This document shows positions 38,429 through 47,443 of a DNA stretch of 64,000 nucleotides, one piece after another. Each line of letters begins with the position of its first letter. Position 1 is the stretch's first letter. The translations under genes and the position numbers were made by a program. Origin of the DNA: Thermosynechococcus sp. (GTDB taxonomy: Bacteria > Cyanobacteriota > Cyanobacteriia > Thermosynechococcales > Thermosynechococcaceae); assembly GCF_025999095.1 (NCBI RefSeq), contig NZ_AP024678.1, positions 310,001-374,000 of the forward strand, in the 5' to 3' direction. A model generated the notes under the pieces. It was not told where the DNA came from. It searched no databases and worked only from the letters and a program-made list of their open reading frames with translations.

Positions 38429-38530
38429 AAAAAGGGAGCGATCGCCATCACCACCCCAGCGTAACCGAGTTCACTGCCCAGGCCTACTCCCTAGGGCTAC
38501 GCTAGAGCCATCATTCTTAGGAGTTTGGCC

Positions 38531-39253
38531 ATGCGTTCCTGCCTTGCCCTTGTGCCTGCGGTGACCTTGTTTTTATTGCCCCTTAGTTTTCTCAGTCTTG
38601 CCCAGGGAACACCCCCTGTGGTTAACCAACATGCCAGTCTTGTGGCGCGGCTGCGGGCGAATTTGCCAAACCGGGGTGTTCCTGGCAGTCGCTTTGGCGG
38701 AGCAACCCGTGGTGCCTGTGTCACTGGTAATGAACGTTTAACCGCCCTGCTTCCCGATACTCATTTTGGCCAAACCGCTGTGGCTGCCCCCACTCTCTTT
38801 GTTTTTGTGCCTAAGAGCAAAGCCACCCAAGGGGAAGTGACGATTGCGGATGCTGAGCAGCGTCCCCTAGCAACAATGGTCGTGAATCTGCCCGCTGAAC
38901 CGGGGATTCTGGCACTGAGGCCCAATGTGCAACTCCAAGCTGGCCAAGACTACCGCTGGACCTTTACCCTGCTGTGTGGTGCTGATGCCGATGATCCCTC
39001 CGCCTTTATCTCTGTCAGTGGGGGAATTTCCCGGGTGCAGACCGCCACGGATGTGGCCAAGAAACTTCAGGGCAACAGTGGGAGCGATCGCCTTGGGGCA
39101 GCAGTTGATGCGGGCCTTTGGTACGAAACCTTGGCGATTTTAGCCGAGCTGCAGGGGAATGCAGTCACGCGGAATCTAGCCCGCAGCCAATGGGTCGCCA
39201 TATTATCTGCCGTTGGTCTCGGGAGTATTGCTCAAGCGCCCCTAGTACAATAA
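38531..39253 (+). CDS. DUF928-like secreted protein
   Basis: The protein has 240 residues from ATG 38531, 8 bp after AGGAG; it starts MRSCLALVPAVTLFLL, a clear signal peptide cut near residue 25. The mature part has an RFGGATRG motif, CVTGNERLTALLPDT, TLFVFVP and YRWTFTLLC, which I recall from DUF928 proteins of cyanobacteria. These are periplasmic or surface proteins of unknown role, sometimes near CHASE2 or two-partner secretion genes; none is adjacent here. Four or fewer cysteines are present. It ends 4 bp before the RNase P RNA. Confidence 0.78.
   Translation: MRSCLALVPAVTLFLLPLSFLSLAQGTPPVVNQHASLVARLRANLPNRGVPGSRFGGATRGACVTGNERLTALLPDTHFGQTAVAAPTLFVFVPKSKATQGEVTIADAEQRPLATMVVNLPAEPGILALRPNVQLQAGQDYRWTFTLLCGADADDPSAFISVSGGISRVQTATDVAKKLQGNSGSDRLGAAVDAGLWYETLAILAELQGNAVTRNLARSQWVAILSAVGLGSIAQAPLVQ
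39246..39251 (+). promoter_or_regulatory. -10 box of rnpB
   Basis: TACAAT ends 7 bp before the predicted 5' end of RNase P RNA and overlaps the stop codon of the preceding gene. No convincing -35 is seen. Confidence 0.5.
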
Positions 39254-39257
39254 AACT

Positions 39258-39626
39258 GAATGAGTTAGCGCGGTGGTTGCGGGAGTCTGCCACTCCTGAG
39301 GAAAGTCCGGGCTTCCGAAAGACCAAGCTTGCTGGGTAACGCCCAGTGCGGGTGACCGCGAGGAAAGTGCCACAGAAATATACCGCCGATGGAGGGAAAC
39401 CTCACAGGCAAGGGTGCAACGGTGCGGTAAGAGCGCACCAGCAACACCGTGAGGTGTTGGCTCGGTAAACCCCGGCTGGAAGCAAGGCGTGCTAGCGCTA
39501 AGGAACCAGGGTTGGTCTTTTCCCCAGTTCTTTGCTAGCCAGAGCCGCTAGAGGCACTTGGTAACAAGTGTCCCAGATAGATAACCACCCTTTGAACAGA
39601 ACCCGGCTTACGTCTAACTCATTCAT
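39258..39626 (+). ncRNA. rnpB: RNase P RNA (type A)
   Basis: The ends pair perfectly over 11 bp (GAATGAGTTAG at 39258-39268 with CTAACTCATTC at 39614-39624), forming P1. The conserved GAGGAAAGTCCGGGC (P4 and CR-I) is at 39298-39312, and the ACAGAACCCGGCTTA partner lies near the 3' end at 39597. It is the catalytic RNA that trims tRNA 5' leaders. The length of about 368 nt is normal. It is inserted between the DUF928-like gene and pheA. Confidence 0.97.
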
Positions 39627-39706
39627 GGATCCTTTCAAGTAGGATCTTGAAAATTCCCTTGTGAGGATGCGCCCTTGAGTCTTTACCCCTCTTGTCTGGA
39701 TCATCT

Positions 39707-40555
39707 ATGGTGAGGCTGGGTTATCTTGGCCCAGTGGGCACCTATAGTGAAGAAGCCGCTCAAAGCTACGCCCAATGGCATCAGGGAGAAGCCCTAACGT
39801 TAGTTCCTGTGACGACGATCGCTGGCTGTCTTGAGGCCTTGGCGGCGGGCGCGCTAGATTTAGCCCTAGTGCCCAGCGAAAACTCCGTGGAGGGCAGTGT
39901 CAACATTACCTTGGATTCGCTGTGGCGATTGGATACGCTCCACATTCAGCACGCCTTTATCCGCCCCATTGTCCATGCCTTCATTGCCCAAACCACAGAT
40001 TTAGCCCAAATTCAAGCGGTCTATTCCCATCCCCAAGCCCTAGGACAGTGTCAGGGCTGGTTGCAAGCCTATCTGCCCCAGGCTTGCCAGTGTCCCGTGA
40101 CCTCCACTGCCGAAGGGCTGCAATATGTGGCACAGTCGGATCGGGTGGGGGCGATCGCCAGCGTGCGCGCAGCCCAACTCCATCAATTGCCCATTATCGC
40201 CACCGAAATCCAGGACATTCCCGACAACTGCACGCGGTTTTGGGTGGTGAGTCGCCAACAGGGGGAAGGCTGGCCACAGCCGGGGGATACCCACACCTCC
40301 ATTGCCTTTAGCCTCAAGGCCAATGCCCCCGGTGCCCTGCTCAAAGTGCTGCAACTTTTTAGCGATCGCCAGATTAACCTCAGCCGCATTGAATCGCGCC
40401 CCAGCAAACGTGCTCTGGGGGATTATCTCTTCTTTGTTGATCTAGAGGTGAATGGTCGTCCCGATGTGGTGGCTGATTGTCTGCTGGCACTTAGGGAGGC
40501 GACAGATGTGCTGAAAGTCTTTGGTAGTTATCAATTTCTCGACCTCGGAGAATAG
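39707..40555 (+). CDS. pheA: Prephenate dehydratase
   Basis: The protein has 282 residues from ATG 39707 (MVRLGYLGPVGTYSEEA); TTG 39692 is an alternative. Catalytic-domain motifs are GYLGPVGTYSE, VPSENSVEGSV and DNCTRFWVVS. The C-terminal ACT domain (about 195-275) has NAPGALLKVLQLF and ESRPSKR, where phenylalanine binds for feedback control. It makes phenylpyruvate in phenylalanine synthesis. ald begins 7 bp downstream. Confidence 0.96.
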   Translation: MVRLGYLGPVGTYSEEAAQSYAQWHQGEALTLVPVTTIAGCLEALAAGALDLALVPSENSVEGSVNITLDSLWRLDTLHIQHAFIRPIVHAFIAQTTDLAQIQAVYSHPQALGQCQGWLQAYLPQACQCPVTSTAEGLQYVAQSDRVGAIASVRAAQLHQLPIIATEIQDIPDNCTRFWVVSRQQGEGWPQPGDTHTSIAFSLKANAPGALLKVLQLFSDRQINLSRIESRPSKRALGDYLFFVDLEVNGRPDVVADCLLALREATDVLKVFGSYQFLDLGE

Positions 40556-40562
40556 ATTGGCC

Positions 40563-41654
40563 ATGCGTATCGGTGTCCCCAAAGAAATTAAGGATCAGGA
40601 ATTCCGCGTCGGTCTGACACCAGCGGGAGTGCAAAGTCTGCGGGAGCGCGGCCATGACGTTCTTATTGAAAGTGGCGCGGGGGTGGGTTCAGGCTTTCGC
40701 GATGAGGCCTATGTTGCCGCAGGTGCCGAAATTGTCGCTACGGCTCAAGCAGCTTGGGATGCCCAACTGGTGGTCAAAGTCAAGGAACCCTTGCCCTCGG
40801 AGTATCGCTATTTGCGTTCTGGCCAACTGCTCTTTACCTACTTGCACCTTGCCGCCAGTCGCGAACTAACGGTGGCGCTTCTGCAATCGGGGATAACAGC
40901 GATCGCCTACGAAAGTGTTGAAGAAACACACTATCACCAACGCAGCTTCCCGCTGCTAACCCCCATGAGCATGATTGCCGGTCGCTTGGCGGTGCAGTTT
41001 GGTGCCCGATTCCTAGAGCGTACCCAAGGGGGACGGGGAGTACTCCTCAGCGGCATTCCGGGGGTGCGGCCGGGGCGGGTGGTCATTCTGGGGGGCGGTG
41101 TCGTCGGCACAGAAGCTGCACGGATAGCCGTGGGGTTGGGGGCACAGGTGAGCATTCTCGATATCAATGTCGAGCGTCTAAAGTACCTAGAAACCCTCTT
41201 TGGCGCACGGGTAGAGTACCTCTACAGCAGTTCCCATGTGATTGCTGAGCAATTGCCCCAAGCGGACTTGGTGATTGGTGCCGTTCTGGTGCCGGGTCAG
41301 CGTCCTCCCTGTTTGGTGCCCAAGTCCCTGGTGCAAAGGATGCAGCCCGGAGCAGTCATTATTGATGTGGCGGTGGATCAGGGGGGCTGTGTGGAAACCC
41401 TGCGACCCACCACCCATTCCAACCCCACCTATACCGCCTTTGGTGTGGTTCACTATGGCGTGCCCAATATGCCGGGAGCGGTGCCTTGGACAGCGACCCA
41501 AGCCCTGACGAATAGCACCTTGCCCTATATCCTCTGCCTCGCCGATCATGGCGATCGCGCCCTCGAGCTCTCCCCTGCTCTTGCCAAGGGTTTAGTGGTC
41601 AAGCAGCACCATTTAGTCCATCCCGATGTGCGGGTTGTCTTTCCTGATCTGTAG
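40563..41654 (+). CDS. ald: Alanine dehydrogenase
   Basis: The protein has 363 residues from ATG 40563 (MRIGVPKEIKDQEFRVGLTP). NAD fold VVILGGGVVGTEAARIAVG, catalytic Lys in VVKVKEPL, His in YLHLAASREL and the Asp of VDQGGC are all present. It interconverts alanine and pyruvate/ammonia with NAD. It is 7 bp behind pheA and probably in one transcript. A nested inverted repeat lies just beyond its stop and may act as its terminator. Confidence 0.96.
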   Translation: MRIGVPKEIKDQEFRVGLTPAGVQSLRERGHDVLIESGAGVGSGFRDEAYVAAGAEIVATAQAAWDAQLVVKVKEPLPSEYRYLRSGQLLFTYLHLAASRELTVALLQSGITAIAYESVEETHYHQRSFPLLTPMSMIAGRLAVQFGARFLERTQGGRGVLLSGIPGVRPGRVVILGGGVVGTEAARIAVGLGAQVSILDINVERLKYLETLFGARVEYLYSSSHVIAEQLPQADLVIGAVLVPGQRPPCLVPKSLVQRMQPGAVIIDVAVDQGGCVETLRPTTHSNPTYTAFGVVHYGVPNMPGAVPWTATQALTNSTLPYILCLADHGDRALELSPALAKGLVVKQHHLVHPDVRVVFPDL

Positions 41655-41662
41655 GGGGTGGA

Positions 41663-41758
41663 TCAAGCACCTCTGGATTCAAATGTTCTCCTAGCTCCGG
41701 AATTTTGCCTAATCCAGACACCATCAGCCCTAGGACTAGCAGATTTGGAGGTGCTTGA
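41663..41758. repeat. Nested inverted repeat downstream of ald
   Basis: TCAAGCACCTC (41663-41673) and GAGGTGCTTGA (41748-41758) are perfect inverted arms. Inside them CCTAG (41690-41694) pairs with CTAGG (41730-41734). The span is 96 bp with no T run. It may be a small MITE-like element or the folded end of the ald transcript. Confidence 0.6.
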
Positions 41759-41819
41759 ATTTCCCTGAAACCCAGTTTTAGGGAGGGATTGAGCCCCTAG
41801 GAAGTCTAAAAACTTGACA

Positions 41820-42478
41820 GAAAAAAATAAGGATAAATGCATCCTCAGAAATTGCCGTAGGTCCTCAATTGCCCACCCCTGCCGATATAGTTGACTCACT
41901 TCCGCATCACTCAGATAATTTAGATTAGTCACAAGACGAAACTTCGTTTGATTCTTATTAAAATTAAACTACTCAATATCTGTCATGATTTAAGTTTATT
42001 CTCATGTTATTCTTGATACGTACAACAAATAAACACTTCCCCTCACTCAGTCCCTCTAAAAATTTCCAATTTGTAAACCCTCTATCCATCACCACAACGG
42101 CGTTCTCAGCAATTATTTCTAGAATCTTCTAAAGAAATTAACGCTTTACCCATGAGGGTCTCTGTCAAATCCTGTAATTAACTTCACTCGATGATATGGA
42201 TAGAATCAAAAGAGTTTGCTGGTCAAGCTAATAACGGTTGAATTTATAGAAAACACTATCGGACTGGAAGAACAATGTCTCTTCTGTGCTTGAGATATCA
42301 GGTGAGTGTTAATTCCCTGAAATAAGCTGGTGTCCTGAATTCTTTGGCTTTCGAAAAAGTGGAGATGTCCACCCTAATCCCTGAATGATTCAAGCGATAA
42401 AATCAATCTCTCATGCTGCTTAATTTATACGATGTCTCTTTCCTTTTTTCTAGCCTCTTAATCTATCTTTCAACACTG
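41820..42478 (-). pseudogene. Decayed IS4-like transposase
   Basis: Minus-strand fragments in several frames match an IS4-type DDE transposase. Around 42110-41976 one frame reads NAVVVMDRGFTNWKFLE and CLFVVRIKNNM. Around 41955-41825 another reads KFRLVTNLNYLSDAEV and LYRQGWAIEDLRQFLRMHL, the familiar C-terminal YREXXK-like region. Stops and frameshifts break every frame, and the segment between the two blocks is deleted. The 5' part holds a 49-bp stretch (42428-42476) that is 45/49 identical to 59098-59146. The sequence is AT-rich compared with its neighbours, as expected for old insertion-sequence debris. No intact terminal repeats were found. Confidence 0.75.
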
Positions 42479-42539
42479 TTGGCTATGGATGTGTTTCAAA
42501 GTGTACCGCTGTCCGCTGAAACCCAGGCCGTTATGCTGC

Positions 42540-42890
42540 TTAGTCCTCGGTGGGGGCCTGACAGAAGTCAACCTGTGTTTGATTAGTTCTTCTGCCGCTT
42601 TTGCCCTTCTCTGCGTAGGTGTGGCTCAAGCGATTTTGCTTTGCCAAAGCATCCAGCAGTATCTCGGCATCTTCCTCGGTAAAATACCCCGTCTCAGAGG
42701 CCTTGCGAGTAGCTTCTCTGGGGGTTCTCACATCGAATCCCCCATAAAAAAGAAGGTCTTGCAAGGTTTGCCAGGGGAGTTCAAGGGTGAACTCAGACAT
42801 TTGCACAAGACCGGCTCGCTCTAATTCCGAATACTCTTCCTGAGTACAGGCAGTTTCTAGGCGAATTAGGGCGCGGCCAAAGTCTGCCAC
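42540..42890 (-). pseudogene. Frameshifted HI0074/HepT-like nucleotidyltransferase-partner gene
   Basis: The open frame encodes ADFGRALIRLETACTQEEYS, ELERAGLVQMSEFTLELPWQ, DLLFYGGFDVRTPREATRKA and ALAKQNRLSHTY, matching the helical HI0074 family, substrate-binding partners of minimal nucleotidyltransferases and relatives of HepT antitoxin/toxins. After SHTYAEK the frame is wrong; one frame over reads AKAAEELIKHRLTSV, the expected C-terminal helix, so there is a 1- or 2-base indel near 42605. The start is also doubtful: upstream, in-frame QALATAV follows a stop-rich stretch. No MNT/HI0073 partner gene is adjacent. The gene borders the IS4 relic, which may explain the loss. Confidence 0.75.
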
Positions 42891-42974
42891 TGCTGTTGCC
42901 AGGGCCTGCTATCTCTATTTTTTTCTATTTGTCATGTTCTATTTTTCATGTTGTATGAACTGCTATTTCTCCGA

Positions 42975-44501
42975 TTATCGCCAACGAAAGGCTGGGTCTA
43001 GCTCATAGCCGAATCGTGTTGCATCTACAGCTGTTAAGTCAATATCCCCAAGACCATATTCCTGCCAGCGTTCTGTGACTCGTCGTGCCACCTCCGGATC
43101 CGAGGTGAGGGGATCGCCCCAAGGATGGTCTGTTTCGGGGGGAATTTTGGTGGTGGCATCAATGCCCATGCGTCCCCCAAGGCCGATTTTTTCGCTGGCG
43201 AAGTCAAGGGAATCAAAGGGAGTATCTTCCAAAATAAAGACATCACGGCTGGGATCCACCTTGGAGCTAATGGCCCACACCACTTGCCGCGGATCACGGA
43301 TATTGATCTCTTTGTCCACGACAATTACAAACTTGGTGTAGGTAAATTGGGGTAGGGCACTCCAAAAGGCAAGGGCGGCGCGGCGGGCTTGACCGGGATA
43401 GGCTTTGTCAATGGAAATAATCGCCGCTTTATAACTGAGGGCTTCCATGGGCAAAAAGAAGTCCACAATTTCCGGTACCTGCTGCCGCAAAATTGGTGTG
43501 TAAATGCGGTTGAGGGCTAAGGCAATCATTGCCTCCTCCTTGGGGGGGCGACCACTAAATGTAGTTAAGTAAATGGGATTGCGGCGATGGGTGAGGCAGT
43601 GGAAATGAATGACTGGCGAAGCTTCCACACCCCCGTAGTACCCCATGTGATCGCCACAGGGGCCATCGGGCAAGACTTCACCAGGGGTAATTGTGCCCTC
43701 AAGGATAAATTCCGACTGGGCAGGTACCTCTAGATCAAGGGTTTTGCACTTGGCCAAATGAATGCCACCCCCACCATAGAGACCCGCAAAGAGCCATTCA
43801 GATAAATCCACGGGAATTGGCGTTGCCGCGGCCATGATAATCAAAGGATGTACCCCCAAGGCCACAGCCACTTCTAATTTTTTGCCTCGGGCGGCAGCTT
43901 TACGAAGATGGCGTGCCCCTCCTCGCACTGAGAGCCAATGGACGGTCATGGTGGTTGGGGATTGCAGTTGCAAGCGGTAAATGCCCACATTGGGAATGCC
44001 GGTCTCACAATCTTTGGTAATCACCAGACCAAGGGTAATAATTTTGCCGGCATCCTTGGGGTAGGGGCGAATCAGCGGTAGTTGCCGTAAATCCAAATCG
44101 GGAGCCTTGATCACCACCTGCTGACAGGGGGGCAGCAAATCACGGCTCGGCTTGGCACGGACAACATCAAAGAGAATTTTGCCAAAATCAAGGGCTTGAC
44201 TCAGGGTTTTCGGCGGCTTAGGCTGCTGCAGCTTCGCTAGCTTTTCACCGAGGGTTTCTAGCTCTAAGGGGTGGTCCATGTTCATTGCCCAGCAGACCCG
44301 CTCTAGGGTTCCCAAGAGATTAATCGCCACGGGATAGGGAGAACCAATGACGTTCTCAAAGAGCAAGGCCGGCCCACCTGCGGCCAATAGCCGATTGCAA
44401 ATCTCGGCCATTTCCAGATCAGGATCAACGGGTACGGTGATGCGTCGCAGTTGTTGCCGCTGTTCTAAAAGCTGGAGATAGTGCCGCAGGTCGTTCGTCA
44501 T
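42975..44501 (-). CDS. ubiD: UbiD-family prenyl-FMN decarboxylase
   Basis: The 508-residue protein has the UbiD core: GVHPLIIMAAATPIP, EFILEGTITPGEVLPDGPCG-type E-x-R/E region with GDHMGYYGG, and VDKEINIRDPRQVVWAIS. It should decarboxylate 4-hydroxy-3-prenylbenzoate using prenylated FMN made by UbiX; in cyanobacteria this serves plastoquinone synthesis from chorismate-derived 4-hydroxybenzoate. The start is ATG 44501; lpxA is divergent 64 bp away. Other UbiD homologues act on other aromatic or alkenoic acids, so the substrate is inferred. Confidence 0.92.
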   Translation of the reverse strand: MTNDLRHYLQLLEQRQQLRRITVPVDPDLEMAEICNRLLAAGGPALLFENVIGSPYPVAINLLGTLERVCWAMNMDHPLELETLGEKLAKLQQPKPPKTLSQALDFGKILFDVVRAKPSRDLLPPCQQVVIKAPDLDLRQLPLIRPYPKDAGKIITLGLVITKDCETGIPNVGIYRLQLQSPTTMTVHWLSVRGGARHLRKAAARGKKLEVAVALGVHPLIIMAAATPIPVDLSEWLFAGLYGGGGIHLAKCKTLDLEVPAQSEFILEGTITPGEVLPDGPCGDHMGYYGGVEASPVIHFHCLTHRRNPIYLTTFSGRPPKEEAMIALALNRIYTPILRQQVPEIVDFFLPMEALSYKAAIISIDKAYPGQARRAALAFWSALPQFTYTKFVIVVDKEINIRDPRQVVWAISSKVDPSRDVFILEDTPFDSLDFASEKIGLGGRMGIDATTKIPPETDHPWGDPLTSDPEVARRVTERWQEYGLGDIDLTAVDATRFGYELDPAFRWR

Positions 44502-44565
44502 TGGGGATCAAAATCGCTTAATCTCTTTTATGTTAAGAATCTTTAGCCAATCGTGCAGGAATGTC

Positions 44566-45369
44566 ATGGCGGTTCATCCCACGGCAGTGATTGAGGCGGG
44601 TGCCCGCATTGGAGAGGAGGTGGAAATTGGTCCTTTTTGCTATGTGGCGGCCACGGTGGAGATTGGACGCGGTACGCAGTTGGCTCCCCATGTGACCCTA
44701 TTGGGATATACCCGCCTTGGCGAGAACTGCAAAGTGCATAGTGGGGCGGTGATTGGCGATCTGCCTCAAGATCTGGCTTATCAAGGAGGAATTAGCTATG
44801 TCCACATTGGCGATCGCTGTACGTTGCGGGAGGGAGTGACGATTCATCGGGGAACCCAGCCAGAAACAGTCACCCATGTAGGGCATGATTGTTTGCTGAT
44901 GGCCCATAGCCACTTGGGTCACAATGTCTATGTGGGGAATCATGTGACGATCGCCAACAATACGTTAATTGCTGGCTATGCCCATGTGGGCGATCGCGCT
45001 TTTATCAGCGGCAACTGCCTTGTGCATCAATTTACCCGCATTGGTCGCTTGGCCATGCTTTCTGGCGGTACTGCCATTCAAAAAGATGTGCCCCCCTTTT
45101 GTATGACTCGTAGCCTCAGCACCAACACGATCATGGGCTTAAATGTGGTGGGCTTACGGCGCGCCGGCTTTTCTGCCCAAGACCGACAGCTCCTCAAAAA
45201 GGCCCTAGATATTCTCTACCGCTCACAATTGACCACCTCCCAAGCCATTCAGCACCTGCGGGAACAGTTTGTGCACCCTCTGATTCAAGAGTTTTGCGAT
45301 TTTATCAGTGCCTCAGAACGGGGCATTTGCCACTTTGTCCGCCGCGGCGAGGGAGACGATCGCGCCTGA
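44566..45369 (+). CDS. lpxA: UDP-N-acetylglucosamine acyltransferase
   Basis: The protein has 267 residues from ATG 44566 (MAVHPTAVIEAG), 5 bp after AGGA. It is a left-handed beta helix of hexapeptide repeats. LpxA hallmarks are RGTQPETVTHVGHDCLLMAHSHLGH with the catalytic His, GNHVTIANNTLIAGYAHVGD, and the C-terminal NVVGLRRAGF. It performs the first step of lipid A synthesis. A frame extending upstream to 44530 is not needed. Confidence 0.96.
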   Translation: MAVHPTAVIEAGARIGEEVEIGPFCYVAATVEIGRGTQLAPHVTLLGYTRLGENCKVHSGAVIGDLPQDLAYQGGISYVHIGDRCTLREGVTIHRGTQPETVTHVGHDCLLMAHSHLGHNVYVGNHVTIANNTLIAGYAHVGDRAFISGNCLVHQFTRIGRLAMLSGGTAIQKDVPPFCMTRSLSTNTIMGLNVVGLRRAGFSAQDRQLLKKALDILYRSQLTTSQAIQHLREQFVHPLIQEFCDFISASERGICHFVRRGEGDDRA

Positions 45370-45437
45370 GGGGAAGACAACCTTTTACCCTCTAAGTATG
45401 AGTATGATCCCCTAACAGACTCTTGCCCCTGTGCCCC

Positions 45438-45971
45438 ATGGCTGAAGTGCTGCTATTATCCCTGATGAGTGGTAGCCTTGGTGTGTCAGCACTGCTGTAC
45501 TATCAGTGGTGGAGCTGGCAGAAGGAACTCAGTCAACAAGGCGATAAAGAAGAGGAACAGTTGACCACCTACCCCTCTAAAGAAGAACACCATCAAGCAT
45601 CTCCCAAGTTGGCGGGTTGGGAATTCAAAATCCTGCGATCGCGCCGCAACCAATTTCATAATCCCGATGTCCTGCGCAAAGTCTGCCAAGAGGAAGCCCA
45701 GGGGGGCTGGATTTTATTTGAAAAGCTGGACGATCGCCGCCTGCGCTTTAGGCGACCCATGGCACTCAGGGAAAAAATTCAGCCGACTGCTAAATATGAC
45801 CCTTACCGTAGTTACTACGGGCCGCGGTTTGAATGGGAATCTTTGTTGTCCGTGATACTCTTGATGATGATGGCAACCTTACCTGCATATTTGGGCTATC
45901 GCTTGGTGATTCTCAGTCAACGGTCAGCCCCGCTGTCAACCACTGCTCCCTCTGCTCCATTGCATCCCTAA
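45438..45971 (+). CDS. Unknown protein with helices at both ends
   Basis: The protein has 177 residues from ATG 45438 (MAEVLLLSLM); TTG 45423 is the alternative. It has an N-terminal membrane helix (about 2-22), a charged linker (about 30-55), a central soluble domain with GWEFKILRSRRNQFHNPDVL, EEAQGGWILFEKLDDRRLRF, and a second helix (about 138-160). The middle block, where a damaged or unwanted state is compared in the style of cyanobacterial small membrane proteins, is not known to me. It ends 7 bp before a Ser/Thr kinase gene and probably shares its transcript. Confidence 0.75.
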   Translation: MAEVLLLSLMSGSLGVSALLYYQWWSWQKELSQQGDKEEEQLTTYPSKEEHHQASPKLAGWEFKILRSRRNQFHNPDVLRKVCQEEAQGGWILFEKLDDRRLRFRRPMALREKIQPTAKYDPYRSYYGPRFEWESLLSVILLMMMATLPAYLGYRLVILSQRSAPLSTTAPSAPLHP

Positions 45972-45978
45972 GGTACCT

Positions 45979-47436
45979 ATGTCCTCCCTCAGCTTGCTTA
46001 GTGTGGGCACAACCCTCCAAGGGGGCAAATATCGCCTCGATGCCCTTTTGAGCCAGGGGGGCTTTGGGGTTACCTATCGCGCCACCCACACCCTGCTCCA
46101 TCAGACGGTGGTACTCAAAACATTGAACTTGCAGCAGGAACCCCCAAAGCGAATTCATGATCTGGGGGAGCGGTTTATTCAGGAAGCCCAGCGTCTTGCC
46201 CAGTTTCATCATCCCCACATTGTGCGTGTCAGTGATTGCTTTATTGAAGGGGGACGTCCCTTCATTGTCATGGACTATATCCCCGGCCGAACATTGGCGC
46301 AGGTGATTCAGGAGGAAGGGCCGCTGCCGGAAAAAACGGCGCTCCACTATATCCGCCAAGTGGCCAGTGCCCTTGAATTGGTACATGAGCATGGCCTACT
46401 GCACCGCGATGTCAAGCCCGATAACATTATGCTGCGGGAGGGCACCGATCAGGTGGTGCTGATTGACTTTGGCATTGCCCGTGAATACACCACTGGGGTG
46501 ACGGAAACAAATACGGGGCTGGTGTCAGCAGGTTATGCGCCGGTGGAGCAGTATTTACCCCGCCACCAATGGACGCCCGCCACTGATGTCTATGCTCTTG
46601 CGGCAACGCTCTATGCCCTTTTGGCCGGACGCCCCCCTGTGGCCTCGATCCTGCGCGATCGCGTGCCGCTCGAGGATTTACGCCAGTTTCAGCCCAATCT
46701 GAGCCAGCGCACCATTGATGCCATTGAAGTGGGAATGGCTTTGGATGTCCGTGAGCGTCCCCAAACGGTGCGGGCCTGGTTGCAACTGCTGATGGGGCAG
46801 TCTGTGGCGCGTCAAACCACGGCAACGGTGGCGGTAATGCCGCAACACCGATCCACGGTTTTTGCAAATACGCCACCGGAGGGGACAGCTGTCGTTGCTT
46901 CCCCTAGACAACGCCACTTTTCGCCGTGGCTGTGGCTGTTGGGAATGGCCATCCTTGGCAGCCTAGCGGGCATTGGCCTAGGGCTATTTTTGCGCAATCA
47001 ACGCGTGGACACAGTGACTCCTCCTCCCCCGCATCCTCAGGAACAGGAATTTCCACCAACCCTGCCGACTGTTGTACCGCCCGTAGAGGTGACGCCCAGC
47101 CCCACTCCGACACCGACCCCAGAGCCGGAACCCACCCCTACGGAACCGACGCCCACCCCGGAGCAGACGGAAACTCCCACCCCCAGTCCGAGTCCTACGG
47201 AAACTCCCACCCCCACTCCAAGTCCTAAGGAAGCCTCCCCAGAGTTAACGCCAACTCCTCCGCCATCCCTATCTCCACCCCCCCCAAAGCCCCCAAAGAG
47301 CGCCGAGCCGCCCGTCGCCCCCCCCACCGCCGTTGAATCCTCTCCACCGGCACCGGCGCCCTCGCCAGCACCGACAGACACAATGCCCGAGGTATCACCC
47401 CCGCCAACGAGTAACACTGAACCGGCTACCCCTTAG
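45979..47436 (+). CDS. Membrane-anchored Ser/Thr protein kinase with Pro/Thr-rich tail
   Basis: The 485-residue protein has a kinase domain at about 14-275: YRLDALLSQGGFGVTYRA, VVLKTL lysine, catalytic loop HRDVKPDN (His142), DFGIAREYT and SAGYAPVEQY activation segment. A linker leads to one membrane helix (about 318-339, WLWLLGMAILGSLAGIGLGLFL-like stretch). Beyond it lies a 145-residue outside tail made almost only of Pro, Thr, Ser and Glu, including a 30-bp DNA repeat. The tail is likely a wall-spanning spacer rather than a fold. The same type (SpkB/PknA-like kinases) is common in cyanobacteria. The stop is 7 bp from the end of the convergent DUF1995 gene. Confidence 0.93.
   Translation: MSSLSLLSVGTTLQGGKYRLDALLSQGGFGVTYRATHTLLHQTVVLKTLNLQQEPPKRIHDLGERFIQEAQRLAQFHHPHIVRVSDCFIEGGRPFIVMDYIPGRTLAQVIQEEGPLPEKTALHYIRQVASALELVHEHGLLHRDVKPDNIMLREGTDQVVLIDFGIAREYTTGVTETNTGLVSAGYAPVEQYLPRHQWTPATDVYALAATLYALLAGRPPVASILRDRVPLEDLRQFQPNLSQRTIDAIEVGMALDVRERPQTVRAWLQLLMGQSVARQTTATVAVMPQHRSTVFANTPPEGTAVVASPRQRHFSPWLWLLGMAILGSLAGIGLGLFLRNQRVDTVTPPPPHPQEQEFPPTLPTVVPPVEVTPSPTPTPTPEPEPTPTEPTPTPEQTETPTPSPSPTETPTPTPSPKEASPELTPTPPPSLSPPPPKPPKSAEPPVAPPTAVESSPPAPAPSPAPTDTMPEVSPPPTSNTEPATP
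47167..47226 (+). repeat. 30-bp tandem repeat in the kinase tail
   Basis: Two 30-bp units (47167-47196 and 47197-47226) differ at two bases and encode two copies of a TETPTPSPSP-like decapeptide in the extracytoplasmic tail. Length change by slippage is plausible. Confidence 0.85.
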
Positions 47437-47443
47437 AGAGTGT

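Noticed and set aside
46926-47417. Several open frames, some Gly/Val-rich, antisense to or in other frames of the kinase tail
   Set aside because: They are by-products of the Pro/Thr repeat DNA in the second Ser/Thr kinase gene.
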